From Mycolicibacterium rutilum (lineage in GTDB: Bacteria > Actinomycetota > Actinomycetes > Mycobacteriales > Mycobacteriaceae), in contig NZ_LT629971.1 of NCBI RefSeq assembly GCF_900108565.1, positions 248,001 to 312,000 of the forward strand: a stretch of DNA of 64,000 nucleotides. Direction: 5' to 3'. Made by a program: the position numbers and the translations under genes. Positions 7,828 to 16,492 of this stretch are shown here, piece after piece (within the stretch, counting starts at the first letter, position 1; each line of letters starts with the position of its first letter). Below the pieces are notes generated by a model that saw nothing but the letters and a program-made list of their open reading frames with translations, was not told the DNA's origin and did not search any database.

Positions 7828-9483
7828 TTAGTCCTGCGGGACGTTGAGCCGGCGCGCCAGGTCCGGACCACCCACCTCGCGGATGAACTCCGGTTCCCCA
7901 CAGACGACCAATTGGTCACGGGCGCGGGACAATCCGACGTAGAGGCGTTCGCGGGAGCGCTCGAACATGCTTGTCTCGTTGACGACGAGCACGACGCAGC
8001 GCCGTTCGAGGCCCTTGAACCCGAGTACGTGGCCGTAGAACACCTGGTCGGTGTCCCAGAAGGTGTCCCAGTAGGCCTTGTGGCCGTCCTTCTGCCGCTC
8101 GGCCTGTTCGGGGTGGCGGCTGCCGGTGGTCAGTAGCGCGACATCTTCTGGTCGCCAACCGTCTTCGAGCAGGGCATCGATCTGATCGTCGCCGACCTCG
8201 AGCGCATCCTCGCGCTTGCACGCGACGAACGTCACCGCTGGCCCCTCGCCGCCGAGGAACCGCATCGGGTGGTCGACGAGTGGCTGGAAGGCGTTCGCGA
8301 TCTGGCGGGTGTTGCGCACGTTGTGGTCGAGGATCAGCGGGACCAGCGGGACCGGCGGCGCGCCGTGGCGGTCGAAGACTCGCTGGCCTTCGTCGGTGAA
8401 CACGTACAGGCCGCCCTCGACCGGATCCTTCAGGGCGGCGAGAAGCGGATCCCACCAGGCATCGGCGAAGTCCTGGGCTTCGTCGACGACGATCGAGTCG
8501 AACCGGTGCCCGGGTTCGAGTTGCGCTGCTAATTCGGCCATTTGGAGCGGCAGGTCATGTTCCCAGAACTGGACCGTCTCGTCGGTGCGCAGTGCTTCGT
8601 CGGGCCCTTCGGGCGCACCCCACTGCACCCCGAGCGCGTGGAACTCCCCGACGTAGGCCGGTTGCTGGCGGCGGGGCCAGGTAGCGGCGATGCGCTCGAG
8701 GTAGGACGCGAGCCCGTGGGAGTAGCAGACGAGCGCGACGCGTTGTCCGCGCTGGGCCAGCCGGCGGGCCTGCTCCATCGCCAGGAAGGTCTTGCCGCTG
8801 CCGGCGCCGCCGCGGACCTCGACGCGGTTGAGGAGCCGGATGGCGTCGAGGATGACGGCTTGGTGTTCGGTGAGCGCGTCGGCGGCGTCCTCGTTGGCCA
8901 GGGCGCGGGCGACGACGTCGCGCTGCGGCAGCCCGCGCCCGGACAGCGCGGTGCTGAGTTGGTCGATGCCGTCCCTGCTCAGCAGCGGCCGGTCCAGCTC
9001 CTGCTTGACGAGGACCTCGCGCAGCTTGGCGACGAGCTTGGGCAGGTCGGTGCGGTCGATCACCTTCCACCGCGGACAGTCTGGTAGCCCGAAGTCGGCG
9101 GGTAGCTCGGTGTTCGGCAGCACGACGACGTGGTCCCAGCGCAGCCGATTCTGGGTCCAGCGCGGGTCTTTCTCGATGAAATCGCGCAGGGCATAGCAGG
9201 CTTCGCGGGCTTGGCGGACCGGCTCGATCGTGTGCTGGCGGCCGCCGCGGATCTGGCGCCAACCCTCGCCGTCGTGCCAGACCTCACCGCCCTTGACCTC
9301 GATGCAGACGATGCCTGCGCCCTCGATGGCGACGACGAAGTCGACCTCGTGGTCCTTGAGGTGGTCGGTGACCCGCTGTCCCGGCACGACAAGGTCGTTG
9401 GGCTCGAGCTGGTCGATCAGCGCCCGGTAGGTACTGCGCTCGGAGGCGTTGAGGCGCGGGTGCTCGTCGGGCGTCATGCTCAT
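7828..9483 (-). CDS. NERD nuclease-domain / UvrD-Rep type helicase
   Basis: A 551-residue protein from ATG 9483 (MSMTPDEHP); the frame is open further upstream but without coding character. Residues about 20-120 are a NERD domain (VDFVVAIEGAGIVCIEVKGG, the D...ExK of the PD-(D/E)XK fold). The rest is a superfamily 1 helicase: Walker A GGAGSGKTFLA, Walker B SIVVDEAQDF, FTDEGQRVFD, LDHNVRNTRQIANAF, GFKGLERRCVVL and the terminal ERLYVGLSRARDQLVV. Such proteins are predicted DNA-repair or anti-invader nucleases. Pieces of a close relative are scattered at 13322-13877 and 18301-18346, showing that the gene family has been duplicated and broken up here. Confidence 0.88.
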   Translation of the reverse strand: MSMTPDEHPRLNASERSTYRALIDQLEPNDLVVPGQRVTDHLKDHEVDFVVAIEGAGIVCIEVKGGEVWHDGEGWRQIRGGRQHTIEPVRQAREACYALRDFIEKDPRWTQNRLRWDHVVVLPNTELPADFGLPDCPRWKVIDRTDLPKLVAKLREVLVKQELDRPLLSRDGIDQLSTALSGRGLPQRDVVARALANEDAADALTEHQAVILDAIRLLNRVEVRGGAGSGKTFLAMEQARRLAQRGQRVALVCYSHGLASYLERIAATWPRRQQPAYVGEFHALGVQWGAPEGPDEALRTDETVQFWEHDLPLQMAELAAQLEPGHRFDSIVVDEAQDFADAWWDPLLAALKDPVEGGLYVFTDEGQRVFDRHGAPPVPLVPLILDHNVRNTRQIANAFQPLVDHPMRFLGGEGPAVTFVACKREDALEVGDDQIDALLEDGWRPEDVALLTTGSRHPEQAERQKDGHKAYWDTFWDTDQVFYGHVLGFKGLERRCVVLVVNETSMFERSRERLYVGLSRARDQLVVCGEPEFIREVGGPDLARRLNVPQD

Positions 9484-9826
9484 GTTCCGGGCTCCACGCT
9501 GTCGGAGGGTAGGACCTGCCGCTGAAGATTTCCCGATATTTGCGGTAACGGCGGTGCCTGAATCACTGCTAACTACCAAATCAGATGGCAGAGCCACCTC
9601 GGCTTGCGCCACTTGGCGAAAAATGTCGGTGCCTGCTGGCAACCTAGTAAGTGCCGGGCTAACCAACGACTCTCGAGCAACGCGTGAGCGTCGGTGCAGC
9701 AAGGTTGCGGCGGCACCGATGAGCTGCACTTGACACTGGCCTGCGGCTCACTGGGTTCGAACCAGACCCACGCCTCGTAGGAGAGGCGACACTCGGCCCG
9801 CGATCAAATATGAACGGAGGGAACAG
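9484..9826. other. Intergenic region, no gene recognised
   Basis: These 343 bases separate two divergent genes. Open frames continue from the helicase gene but lack a start with an RBS or convincing composition. A T-arm-like CTGGGTTCGAACCAG (9749-9763) is present, but I could not fold a full tRNA. The RBS for the next gene (GGAGGGAACAG) is at its right end. Confidence 0.5.
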
Positions 9827-10825
9827 GTGAACGTCTCCTCGACACCCGGGTACGACGTCATCGGTGACGTGCACGGCTGCGCGATCCAACTCGAAGCATT
9901 GCTGAACAAGCTCGGGTATCAGGTCGGAGAGTCGGGGTATTACAAACATCCGCGTCGACAGGCCATCTTCGTGGGCGATCTCATCGACCGCGGGGACGAA
10001 CAGCTCCGCGTCCTCCAAATCGTTAAGTCGATGGTCGACGCAGGCAACGCCCGGATCGTAATGGGCAACCACGAATTCAACGCGCTGGCTTACCACACGG
10101 AGTGGCCCTCCGCTAGCGGCAAGTTTCTTCGTCCCCACGATGATCCTGACAACCCATGGTCAACGAAGAACACCAAACAACACGCTGCCTTCCTTGAGCA
10201 GGTCCAAGGCGATGATCGGTGTGTGTACCTGGAGTGGTTCTCGACCCTCCCTCTGTGGCTCGATCTCGGTGGGCTACGCGTCGTGCACGCGTGCTGGCAC
10301 GACGATTCGATCAAACTCGTGGAAAGTCGGTGCGGGTCGAGCGCCCCGTTCACTGAGTTGTCTCATCTTGTCGCGGCGAGCACCGAAGGGAATCCGCTCT
10401 ACGAGGCTGTCGAGACGCTGCTGAAGGGCCCCGAAATCAGCCTTGTCGCCCATGGACAACCGGAGTACCACGACAAGGACGGCATCGCGCGCGACCAGGC
10501 GCGGGTGCGATGGTGGAACAGCGAGGCCCGTACACTTCGCGACATCGCCGAAATGGGTGGTCGTTTCACCACTTACACCGGTGAACTGTATCCGCCCTTA
10601 CCCGAACTAGAACTCGCCAGGGTGGACCGGTCGTACGTCTACACCGCCGAGACCCCCGTCTTCTACGGGCACTACTGGCGACAGGGCCCACCCAAGCGCC
10701 ACCACGACTGGACCAACTACACGGCGTGCGTGGACTTCAGTGCTGTGAAGGGCGGGAAGTTGACCGCCTACCGCTGGTCCGGGGAAAAGAACGTCAACGC
10801 TGAGAACTACGTGGCCGCCGACTGA
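9827..10825 (+). CDS. PrpE/Ap4A-hydrolase-like metallophosphoesterase
   Basis: A 332-residue protein from a GTG with GGAGGG nine bases upstream. It has the calcineurin-like phosphoesterase signature in order: GDVHGC (residues about 11-16), FVGDLIDRGDE, IVMGNHE, and later HACWHDD and LVAHGQPE, together providing the two-metal site. The order and the C-terminal FYGHYWRQG..CVDFSAVKGGKLTAYRW match PrpE-like bis(5'-nucleosyl)-tetraphosphatases and the phosphatase part of bacterial Pnkp. It probably hydrolyses nucleotide or phosphoprotein substrates in the cytoplasm. The IS21 element begins 66 bases after its stop. Confidence 0.8.
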   Translation: MNVSSTPGYDVIGDVHGCAIQLEALLNKLGYQVGESGYYKHPRRQAIFVGDLIDRGDEQLRVLQIVKSMVDAGNARIVMGNHEFNALAYHTEWPSASGKFLRPHDDPDNPWSTKNTKQHAAFLEQVQGDDRCVYLEWFSTLPLWLDLGGLRVVHACWHDDSIKLVESRCGSSAPFTELSHLVAASTEGNPLYEAVETLLKGPEISLVAHGQPEYHDKDGIARDQARVRWWNSEARTLRDIAEMGGRFTTYTGELYPPLPELELARVDRSYVYTAETPVFYGHYWRQGPPKRHHDWTNYTACVDFSAVKGGKLTAYRWSGEKNVNAENYVAAD

Positions 10826-10890
10826 CGCGCACGCTCAGGGACCGCAATGCAACGGTTCAGCCGTCGGCCATCTGGCGACGCCCGATAGAG

Positions 10891-10944
10891 TGACCGCGCT
10901 CGCTGAAATTCCCCACTGACGCTCATCGAAATTCCCCACCCGTG
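10891..10944 (+). repeat. IS21 left terminal repeats
   Basis: Two related motifs, CGCTGAAATTCCCCA (10901-10915) and ATCGAAATTCCCCACC (10925-10940), sit within the left end. They pair imperfectly over more than 45 positions with the right end. Confidence 0.75.
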
Positions 10945-11027
10945 TGGCTCCGCCGAGAAGGGCGGGCCTCCCTCGAAGCTGCTGGTGTCTGACGCCAGTT
11001 GCTTCACCGAAGGAGGCCCGCTTTCTC

Positions 11028-12380
11028 ATGCTCACATGGGAGGACGATTTGGAAGTACATGCCCTACGCCGTCGTGGCTGGTCGATCTCAGCGATCGCCC
11101 GCCACACTGGTTTCGACCGCAAGACGGTCCGCAAGTATCTGGCCGGTGGCGGCGAACCGGGGGTCCGTGCCCGCAGCGGTCCGGACCCGTTCGATCCGTT
11201 CGTCGACTACGTCACCGCCCGGTTGACCGAGGACCCGCACCTGTGGGCGCGCACCCTGTTCGACGAGCTCGAGCAGCTGGGGTTCGGCCTGTCGTATCAG
11301 AGCCTGACGCGCAACATCCGGGCCCGGGATCTGCGTCCGGTGTGCGAGGCGTGCCGCACGGCCACACAGCGCCCGAACGCGGTGATCCCGCACGCCCCGG
11401 GTGAGGAAACCCAATGGGACTGGCTGGAATTGCCCGATCCGCCGGCATCCTGGGGGTGGGGCAAGACCGCGCATCTGCTGGTGGGCTCGCTAGCGCATTC
11501 GGGCAAGTGGCGCGCCGCCCTGGCGCCCTCGGAAGGCCAGCCGCACCTGGTCGCCTGCCTGGACCGGGTGACCCGAGGCCTGGGCGGGGTCACGCGGGTG
11601 TGGCGTTTTGACCGGATGGCCACGGTGTGTGATCCCGGCTCGGGTCGGGTGACCGCGTCGTTCGCCGGGGTGGCCAAGCACTACGGCGTCTCAGTGGCGG
11701 TCTGCCCGGCTCGGCGGGGCAACCGTAAGGGTGTGGTGGAGAAGGTCAATCACACTGCGGCGCAGCGCTGGTGGCGGACGCTGGCCGACGAGGCCACCGT
11801 GGAGCAGGCTCAGGTGAGCCTGGATCGCTTCGCCGCGGTGCGCGGCGACACCCGGCTGCGGGCCACCGCCGACGGCCGGTCCTCGGTCGCTGTGGTGGCC
11901 AAGACCGAGCCGTTGGCACCTGCGCCGGCGTCGCCGTATCCGGTGATCGTGTCGGAGACTCGCACAGCGTCGCGGCAGGCGTTGGTGTCCTATCGCGGTA
12001 ACCGTTATTCGGTGCCCCCGGAACTGGCGGCGGCTCAGGTCGTGGTCAGCCATCCTGTCGGTGGCCAGTTCTGCGACATCGCCACCACTGGCGGGATCGT
12101 GATCGCCCGCCACCGGATGGCCGCCGACGGGCTCGGGGTGATGGTGCGCGACAGCGGCCATGTCATCGCCCTCGATACCGCCGCGATGGCCACCGCCACC
12201 ACCGGACGCCCACACCGCCGCAAAGAACGCATCCCACCCGGCCCAGCCGCCAAAGCCGCTGCCGCACAACTACTGCGGCTCGATGCCGAAACAATCCAAA
12301 CATCAACTCCATCAACCAATTCCACCGTCATCGACCTGTCCGCCTACGAGCGGGCCGCCCAGAACAGGACCATCCAATGA
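11028..12380 (+). CDS. istA: IS21 transposase IstA
   Basis: A 450-residue protein from ATG 11028 (MLTWEDDLEVHALRRRGWS), with AGGAGG eight bases upstream (11011-11016). The N-terminal helix-turn-helix (WSISAIARHTGFDRKTVRKYL) binds the element ends. The integrase core follows around EETQWDWLELPDPP, HLLVGSLAHSGKWRAA, and the region with VVEKVNHTAAQRWWRTL that supplies the last acidic residue area. The C-terminal domain YRGNRYSVPPELA is typical of IstA. It catalyses cut and strand transfer and works with IstB. ATGA overlap with istB indicates coupling. Confidence 0.93.
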   Translation: MLTWEDDLEVHALRRRGWSISAIARHTGFDRKTVRKYLAGGGEPGVRARSGPDPFDPFVDYVTARLTEDPHLWARTLFDELEQLGFGLSYQSLTRNIRARDLRPVCEACRTATQRPNAVIPHAPGEETQWDWLELPDPPASWGWGKTAHLLVGSLAHSGKWRAALAPSEGQPHLVACLDRVTRGLGGVTRVWRFDRMATVCDPGSGRVTASFAGVAKHYGVSVAVCPARRGNRKGVVEKVNHTAAQRWWRTLADEATVEQAQVSLDRFAAVRGDTRLRATADGRSSVAVVAKTEPLAPAPASPYPVIVSETRTASRQALVSYRGNRYSVPPELAAAQVVVSHPVGGQFCDIATTGGIVIARHRMAADGLGVMVRDSGHVIALDTAAMATATTGRPHRRKERIPPGPAAKAAAAQLLRLDAETIQTSTPSTNSTVIDLSAYERAAQNRTIQ

Positions 12381-13231
12381 CCCCCACCCCACGCACCCCG
12401 AAGACCACTAGGGCCGCCGCCGAGGAGGCGCCGTCGGCAGCCGCGAGCCGCTATCAACAGCTGCGCTCGCATCTGGCCGAGCTCAAACTGGCTGCCGCCG
12501 CCGAAGCCTTGCCCGCCGTCTTGGACCAGGCCAGCGCCGAAGGACTCTCGCTCACCGTCGCCTTGGAGCGGCTGCTGGCCGTCGAAGTCGAGGCCAGCAC
12601 CGCGCGCCGCCTAGCGGGCCGGTTGCGGTTCGCTTGCCTGCCCACCCCGGCCACCCTCGTAGATTTCGATGTCGATGCCGCCGCCGGGATCGACCGCAAG
12701 CTCATCGATGAGTTGGGCACGTGTCGCTACCTCGAATCGGCGACCAACATCTTGCTCATCGGCCCACCGGGCACCGGCAAGACACACCTCAGCGTCGGCC
12801 TCGCCAGAGCTGCCGCGCACGCCGGCTACCGGACCTACTTCACCACCGCCGCGGATCTGGCCGCCCGCTGTCACCGCGCCGCCATCGAAGGACGCTGGGC
12901 CACCACCATGCGCTTCTACGCCGGACCGACGCTGCTGGTGATCGACGAACTGGGCTACCTGCCGTTGCCCGCCGAGGCCGCATCGGCGCTGTTTCAGGTT
13001 GTCTCCCAACGATATTTGAAGACCAGCATCGTCATCACCACCAACCGCGGGGTGGGTGCTTGGGGCGACATCCTCGGCGACACCACCGTCGCCGCCGCCA
13101 TGCTCGACCGCCTGCTGCACCGCTCCGTGGTAATCAACCTCGACGGCGAGTCCTACCGCCTACGCGACCACCAAGCGGCCGCCGAAACGCTACGCCGAAC
13201 CACCACCGGCAACCGCCAACAACTACACTGA
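12377..13231 (+). CDS. istB: IS21 helper ATPase IstB
   Basis: A 284-residue AAA+ protein. After a low-complexity N-terminus and YQQLRSHLAELKLAAAAEALP, it has Walker A LIGPPGTGKTHLSVGLA (about residues 131-147), Walker B LLVIDELGYLP, a sensor region IVITTNRGVGAWGDI and an arginine-rich end (MLDRLLHRSVVINLDGESYRLRD). IstB assembles on target DNA and activates IstA. The start ATG 12377 overlaps the istA stop by four bases. Confidence 0.93.
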   Translation: MTPTPRTPKTTRAAAEEAPSAAASRYQQLRSHLAELKLAAAAEALPAVLDQASAEGLSLTVALERLLAVEVEASTARRLAGRLRFACLPTPATLVDFDVDAAAGIDRKLIDELGTCRYLESATNILLIGPPGTGKTHLSVGLARAAAHAGYRTYFTTAADLAARCHRAAIEGRWATTMRFYAGPTLLVIDELGYLPLPAEAASALFQVVSQRYLKTSIVITTNRGVGAWGDILGDTTVAAAMLDRLLHRSVVINLDGESYRLRDHQAAAETLRRTTTGNRQQLH

Positions 13232-13239
13232 CCGCTGCT

Positions 13240-13293
13240 CACAGGTGAGGAATTTCGGCGAGCACACCTGAGGACTTTCGATGAGCGCGATCA
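13240..13293 (-). repeat. IS21 right terminal repeats
   Basis: The inverse of the left end, ending GAGCGCGATCA. It contains two GAAATTCC/GAAAGTCC-type motifs on the minus strand. Followed by AGAG, matching the left flank. Confidence 0.75.
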
Positions 13294-13321
13294 AGAGCCC
13301 TAGAGTTTGGCAGGCCTGCCG

Positions 13322-13877
13322 CTTTGGGGACCGGCAGGGGATGTTCCCGAAACTGAAAGTCTCCTCGGTGCGCAGGGCTTCGTCGGCCCCTTCGGGCGCA
13401 CCCCACTGCACACCCAGTGCACGAAATTCACCGACATAGGCAGGCTGCTGGCGGCGCGGCCAGTTCGCCGTGATCCACTCGAAGGTAGGACCCCAACCCC
13501 GTGCGCGTGGCATACCTGCGCGACCCGTTGGCCGCGCTAAGCCAACCCGCGCGCCTGCTCCATCGCCAGGAAGGTCTTGCCGCTTCCGGCGCCACCGCGA
13601 ACCTCGACGCGGCCGAGCAGCCGGATGGCGTCGAGGATGACGGCCTGCTGTTCGGTCAGCGCGTCGGCGGCGTCCTCATTGGCCAGCGCGCGCCACGTCG
13701 TCGCGCTTTGCCAGCCCGCGCTCGGACAGCGTAGTGCCGAGCTGTCTAATGCCCTCCTTGGGGAGCAGCAATCGATCCAGCTCCTGCATGCCGAGCACCT
13801 CGCGCAGCTTGGCGACGAGCTTGGGAGGTCGGTGCGGTAGATGACTACCACCGTAGGCAGTCTGGTAACCCCAGTCG
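13322..13877 (-). pseudogene. Decayed internal fragment of a NERD-helicase gene
   Basis: Aligned by eye, this stretch is collinear with bases of the helicase gene at 7828-9483 (about 8540-9107), with many substitutions and small indels. Recognisable peptides appear in shifting minus frames: RRQQPAYVGEF.ALGVQWGAP, then ALANEDAADALTE plus RVEVRGGAGSGKTFLAMEQ, then LVAKLREVLGMQELDRLL. The N-terminal nuclease part and the C-terminal helicase half are absent, so it is non-functional. It starts just after the IS21 right end and joins a fragment of a different gene at about 13880. Confidence 0.85.
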
Positions 13878-13882
13878 CTGTA

Positions 13883-14056
13883 GACGGTCGCACGGTGATG
13901 GTGCACTGCGTCGCCGCGTACAGTCGCACGCTGACCGTCCGCGCTATATGGGCGCGCCTGCCTGGTGCCGGGATGGACGAAGCCGTGCGCGACGTACAGG
14001 GGGTGCCGTCGGACGCCAATCCGAACCCGGCGTTTCGGGAAGCGTTGCGCCGCATC
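13883..14056 (+). pseudogene. Decayed phosphatase-domain fragment (relative of 3542-4975)
   Basis: A plus-strand frame with GRTVMVHCVAAYSRTLTV and MDEAVRDVQGVPSDANPNPAFREALRRI, closely matching the end of the ADP-ribosylglycohydrolase/phosphatase fusion (GRTVLVHCVAAYSRTPTI...FREALRRV). The C-X5-R loop survives but the rest of the domain and the glycohydrolase part are missing. A small open frame runs on to 14119 with a Lys/Arg-rich tail, so a short peptide could still be made; I treat it as debris. Confidence 0.8.
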
Positions 14057-14168
14057 GATTCGCTCGTAAACGGGCGAATCGTGAAACGGACGAAGCGCAA
14101 GGTCCGCTCGAAGTTCTGAACCTTCTGTCAAGTCAGGATGCGATCGCCCAACTGATGCAAATGCAGAA

Positions 14169-14879
14169 CTACGAGTGCCGGCTCAACTCAAAGCGCACGC
14201 TGTAGAGGAACCATTCGCACTTGATGCCCAATCTCTCGGCCTGCACGCGCACGAGGTCGGCTAGCTGTTCGTCGGGCTGGCCCGTGATGATCATCAGACG
14301 GGCCCCGCGCAATCCTTCTGCCTCCGCTTGATCCTTGAGCACCGTCATGTACCTAGCCGCCTGCGCGACAATGCCCTGGTCCGGGTGACCCGCCTTCAGT
14401 TCAATCGCGACAAGCTCTCTGGTCTTGGTGTCGATCGCAACGAGGTCAGGACGCGAGCCAGGAGCCAACGTCTTCTCACGATCCGTAAGCCTCAGGTTCC
14501 GCACCGCCTGACCCAGGAAGTGCTTGTTCACCCATAGGAAACGCGCAAGCTGCGCTTCTTCATGGAAGAGTTGGCGGGCTGGGCGCAAGCCTTCGACCGG
14601 TCGCTTCATATCGAAGAAGTAGATGCGCGTATCTGGGGTGTTATCGGCGTCGAGAAGTTCGGGACTGAAATCGATGCCCTCAGCATGGAAGCGATCGCTG
14701 AGCTCATCGAGAAGTCTACGGGAGGCCCGCTCATAGCCGGCTTCTCGAACAAGCACACTCAATTTGCTGCTCGGCATGTGCTTGAGCAGGCGTGCCGATG
14801 GCGGGCTCTGGTCCACCCGTCGTCGCGTCTTCTCGACAAGACGATCGATCTGAACTTCCCTCGTCAACTTGGCAGCCAC
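14169..14879 (-). CDS. PD-(D/E)XK endonuclease-like protein, NucS-type C-terminal domain
   Basis: A 236-residue protein from GTG 14879 with GGGAGGGGAG directly upstream (a TTG 15 bases earlier lies in the RBS). The C-terminal half holds a nuclease fold: SRPDLVAIDTKTRELVAIELKAG (D...E-x-K) at about residues 143-165, followed by a Q-containing helix (VAQAARYMTVLK), as in NucS/DUF91 and related repair or restriction nucleases. The N-terminal half is charged and helical. It lies among defence-type and broken genes; its target is unknown. Confidence 0.7.
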   Translation of the reverse strand: MAAKLTREVQIDRLVEKTRRRVDQSPPSARLLKHMPSSKLSVLVREAGYERASRRLLDELSDRFHAEGIDFSPELLDADNTPDTRIYFFDMKRPVEGLRPARQLFHEEAQLARFLWVNKHFLGQAVRNLRLTDREKTLAPGSRPDLVAIDTKTRELVAIELKAGHPDQGIVAQAARYMTVLKDQAEAEGLRGARLMIITGQPDEQLADLVRVQAERLGIKCEWFLYSVRFELSRHS

Positions 14880-15202
14880 ACGCTCCCCTCCCAAACGCCG
14901 GACGCGTCGAATGTTTCAAGCGCAGGCCCGTATGTCAATCACTTCCGGCCGGTGAGCGACGAAGCCGCTGCACTGCTCAGCCACAGTTGGCAGAGCAATA
15001 CTGGGCACAAATGGAGGCCGCCGGCAGGTCCAGCCTCCTGACATGTGCCTGCGCCACCACATCGACCAGTGCATCGCGCTCAGATCGGATGTGGCCGTGG
15101 CCTCAGATCCAGGAGCGCCCCTCCTCGGCTGGCAGCAATACAATCTTCTGTCGGCGCGAGCAGTACGTTTTTCATGCAAGGGCATCACATGGGGAGAACA
15201 CA
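14880..15202. other. Intergenic region between divergent genes
   Basis: These 323 bases carry open frames but no start with RBS or family signal. It must hold the promoters for the nuclease-like gene at left and the broken gene at right. No repeats noticed. Confidence 0.4.
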
Positions 15203-16107
15203 GTGCTTTTTGCGATTGATGGTGATCGGCTAGTGAAACAGGACATCGCGAGCTTTTCGGAACTGAATATCCGAGAGCGGACCGACTTGCAGCGCCTGCT
15301 CCGTGCCCAACCCGACGCACTTGGTGAAGACCTAATGGTCGTGGCCGAAGAGTTCGGTGATTGGGAAGACTCTCGGCGCCGGATCGACTTGTTGGCGATC
15401 GACCGGCAACGGAGGCTCGTGGTGATTGAGCTCAAGCGTACCGAAGATGGGGGTCACATGGACCTCCAAGCATTGCGGTACGCGGCGATGATCTCGGCGA
15501 TGACATTCGACGAGGTAGTCGCGGCGTATTCACGTCACCGCAACGGCTCAACGGCTTCGATGGCCTCGATATCCGCTGTATTCGCCTTGCGCCGTATGAG
15601 CTGGACGGCAAGGTGTACATCGACGTCAACCAGGTGATTCCCCTGCCTGAGGCACAGGACTATCAAGTCCGGTTGCGCAAGAAGGAGATTGCAAGGGAAC
15701 GCAGCGTTATCGGGTCTGACGGACGAGACTTCACTCGCTACCACGTGGTTGTCGATGGCGTCGAGTCTGAGCCGCTGAACAAGCGTCACGCGGTAAGGAC
15801 ATTGATCACCGCGCTTGGGCAGAAAGGCGTGCCTTTCGAGAAGATTGCGGCGCAACTGTTCAACCGTGCGTTGCGCTTCGTGCCGGGTCAGTTCAACGAC
15901 GCCGAAGCGCTCTGCGAAGCGTTGGCTGCCGATCATCCAACAGCGAAACCTCGAAGTTGGTTCGTGGAGTATCCGATATATGACTCCGACCATGACCGTA
16001 CATGGGTCATCTTCCGCAAGTGGGACGGTGCTACGACTGAGGAAGCACTTTCCAGACTACAGATGGCCTTCCCCGACGCTGGAGTTCGGGTTCGAACCGC
16101 TACGTGA
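15203..16107 (+). pseudogene. DUF91/NucS-like nuclease gene with internal deletion and frameshift
   Basis: The reading starts at GTG 15203 (GGGGAGAA upstream). The first half, up to about 15540, encodes a NucS-like nuclease domain (RRIDLLAIDRQRRLVVIELKR, D...ExK; then LQALRYAAMISAMTFDEVVAAY). The coding sense then moves to another frame, from NGFDGLDIRCIRLAPYELDG onward, through IDVNQVIPLPEAQDYQVR to a stop at 16107. Homologues known to me have roughly 50-60 residues between the two halves that are lacking here, so a deletion with frameshift around 15530-15550 best explains it. The first frame ends at 15637. Likely inactive, unless the truncated nuclease half still works. Confidence 0.75.
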
Positions 16108-16492
16108 AGCACAGCAGCGCAAAGGCAGCCTCGATAGCCACCGCATCGAGGACCGCCGTACTGGCCACACATGGCCATAAGAACCCAGCAGCCTCAACAG
16201 CGGCCCACCCACGTGATATCACGATTCCGCGGGTGTCGATCAATTCAATGCCGTAACAATGGCATATGAGCTATCCGTACGACAGTCAGGCAAGCGAGGA
16301 AGCCGAACTGTTCAAGATCAAATCTGAAGCAGCCGACAGCGTGGCCGCCGCAGTCGAAGACACGCGGCGGTGCCTAGGTCCACCGGGCGTACGGGGCCAC
16401 AAGATTAAATACGACCCACCAAAGTGGGGGGCGCTCCTTCCGGCCTCCCTCACGAATTGTGATTTGGGGTTCCCCTGAAAAAGTGGACACGG

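Larger units (their letters stand above)
10891..13293 (+). mobile_element. Complete IS21-family insertion sequence
   Basis: About 2.4 kb carrying istA and istB with a 4-base overlap. The ends are TGACCGCGCTC at left and, inverted, TGATCGCGCTC at right (5'-TG..CA-3' as in IS21). Each end carries two copies of a GCTC(N2)CGAAATTCC-like motif, the multiple terminal repeats of the family. AGAG flanks both sides (10887-10890 and 13294-13297), a likely 4-bp target duplication, so the insertion is recent enough to be intact. Confidence 0.85.

Noticed and set aside
9749..9763. T-arm-like CTGGGTTCGAACCAG suggesting a tRNA
   Set aside because: The acceptor strands would have a mismatch and no convincing D-arm or anticodon arm with a seven-base loop could be drawn; the length would be near 92 bases without a class II variable arm.
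13840..14119. Small intact phosphatase gene
   Set aside because: It starts without an RBS inside helicase debris and covers only the last part of the phosphatase domain, so I call it a fragment.
14792..15202. N-terminal extension of the nuclease gene starting at 14792
   Set aside because: Overlaps the divergent gene on the other strand and has no RBS; GTG 15203 with GGGGAGAA is a much better start.
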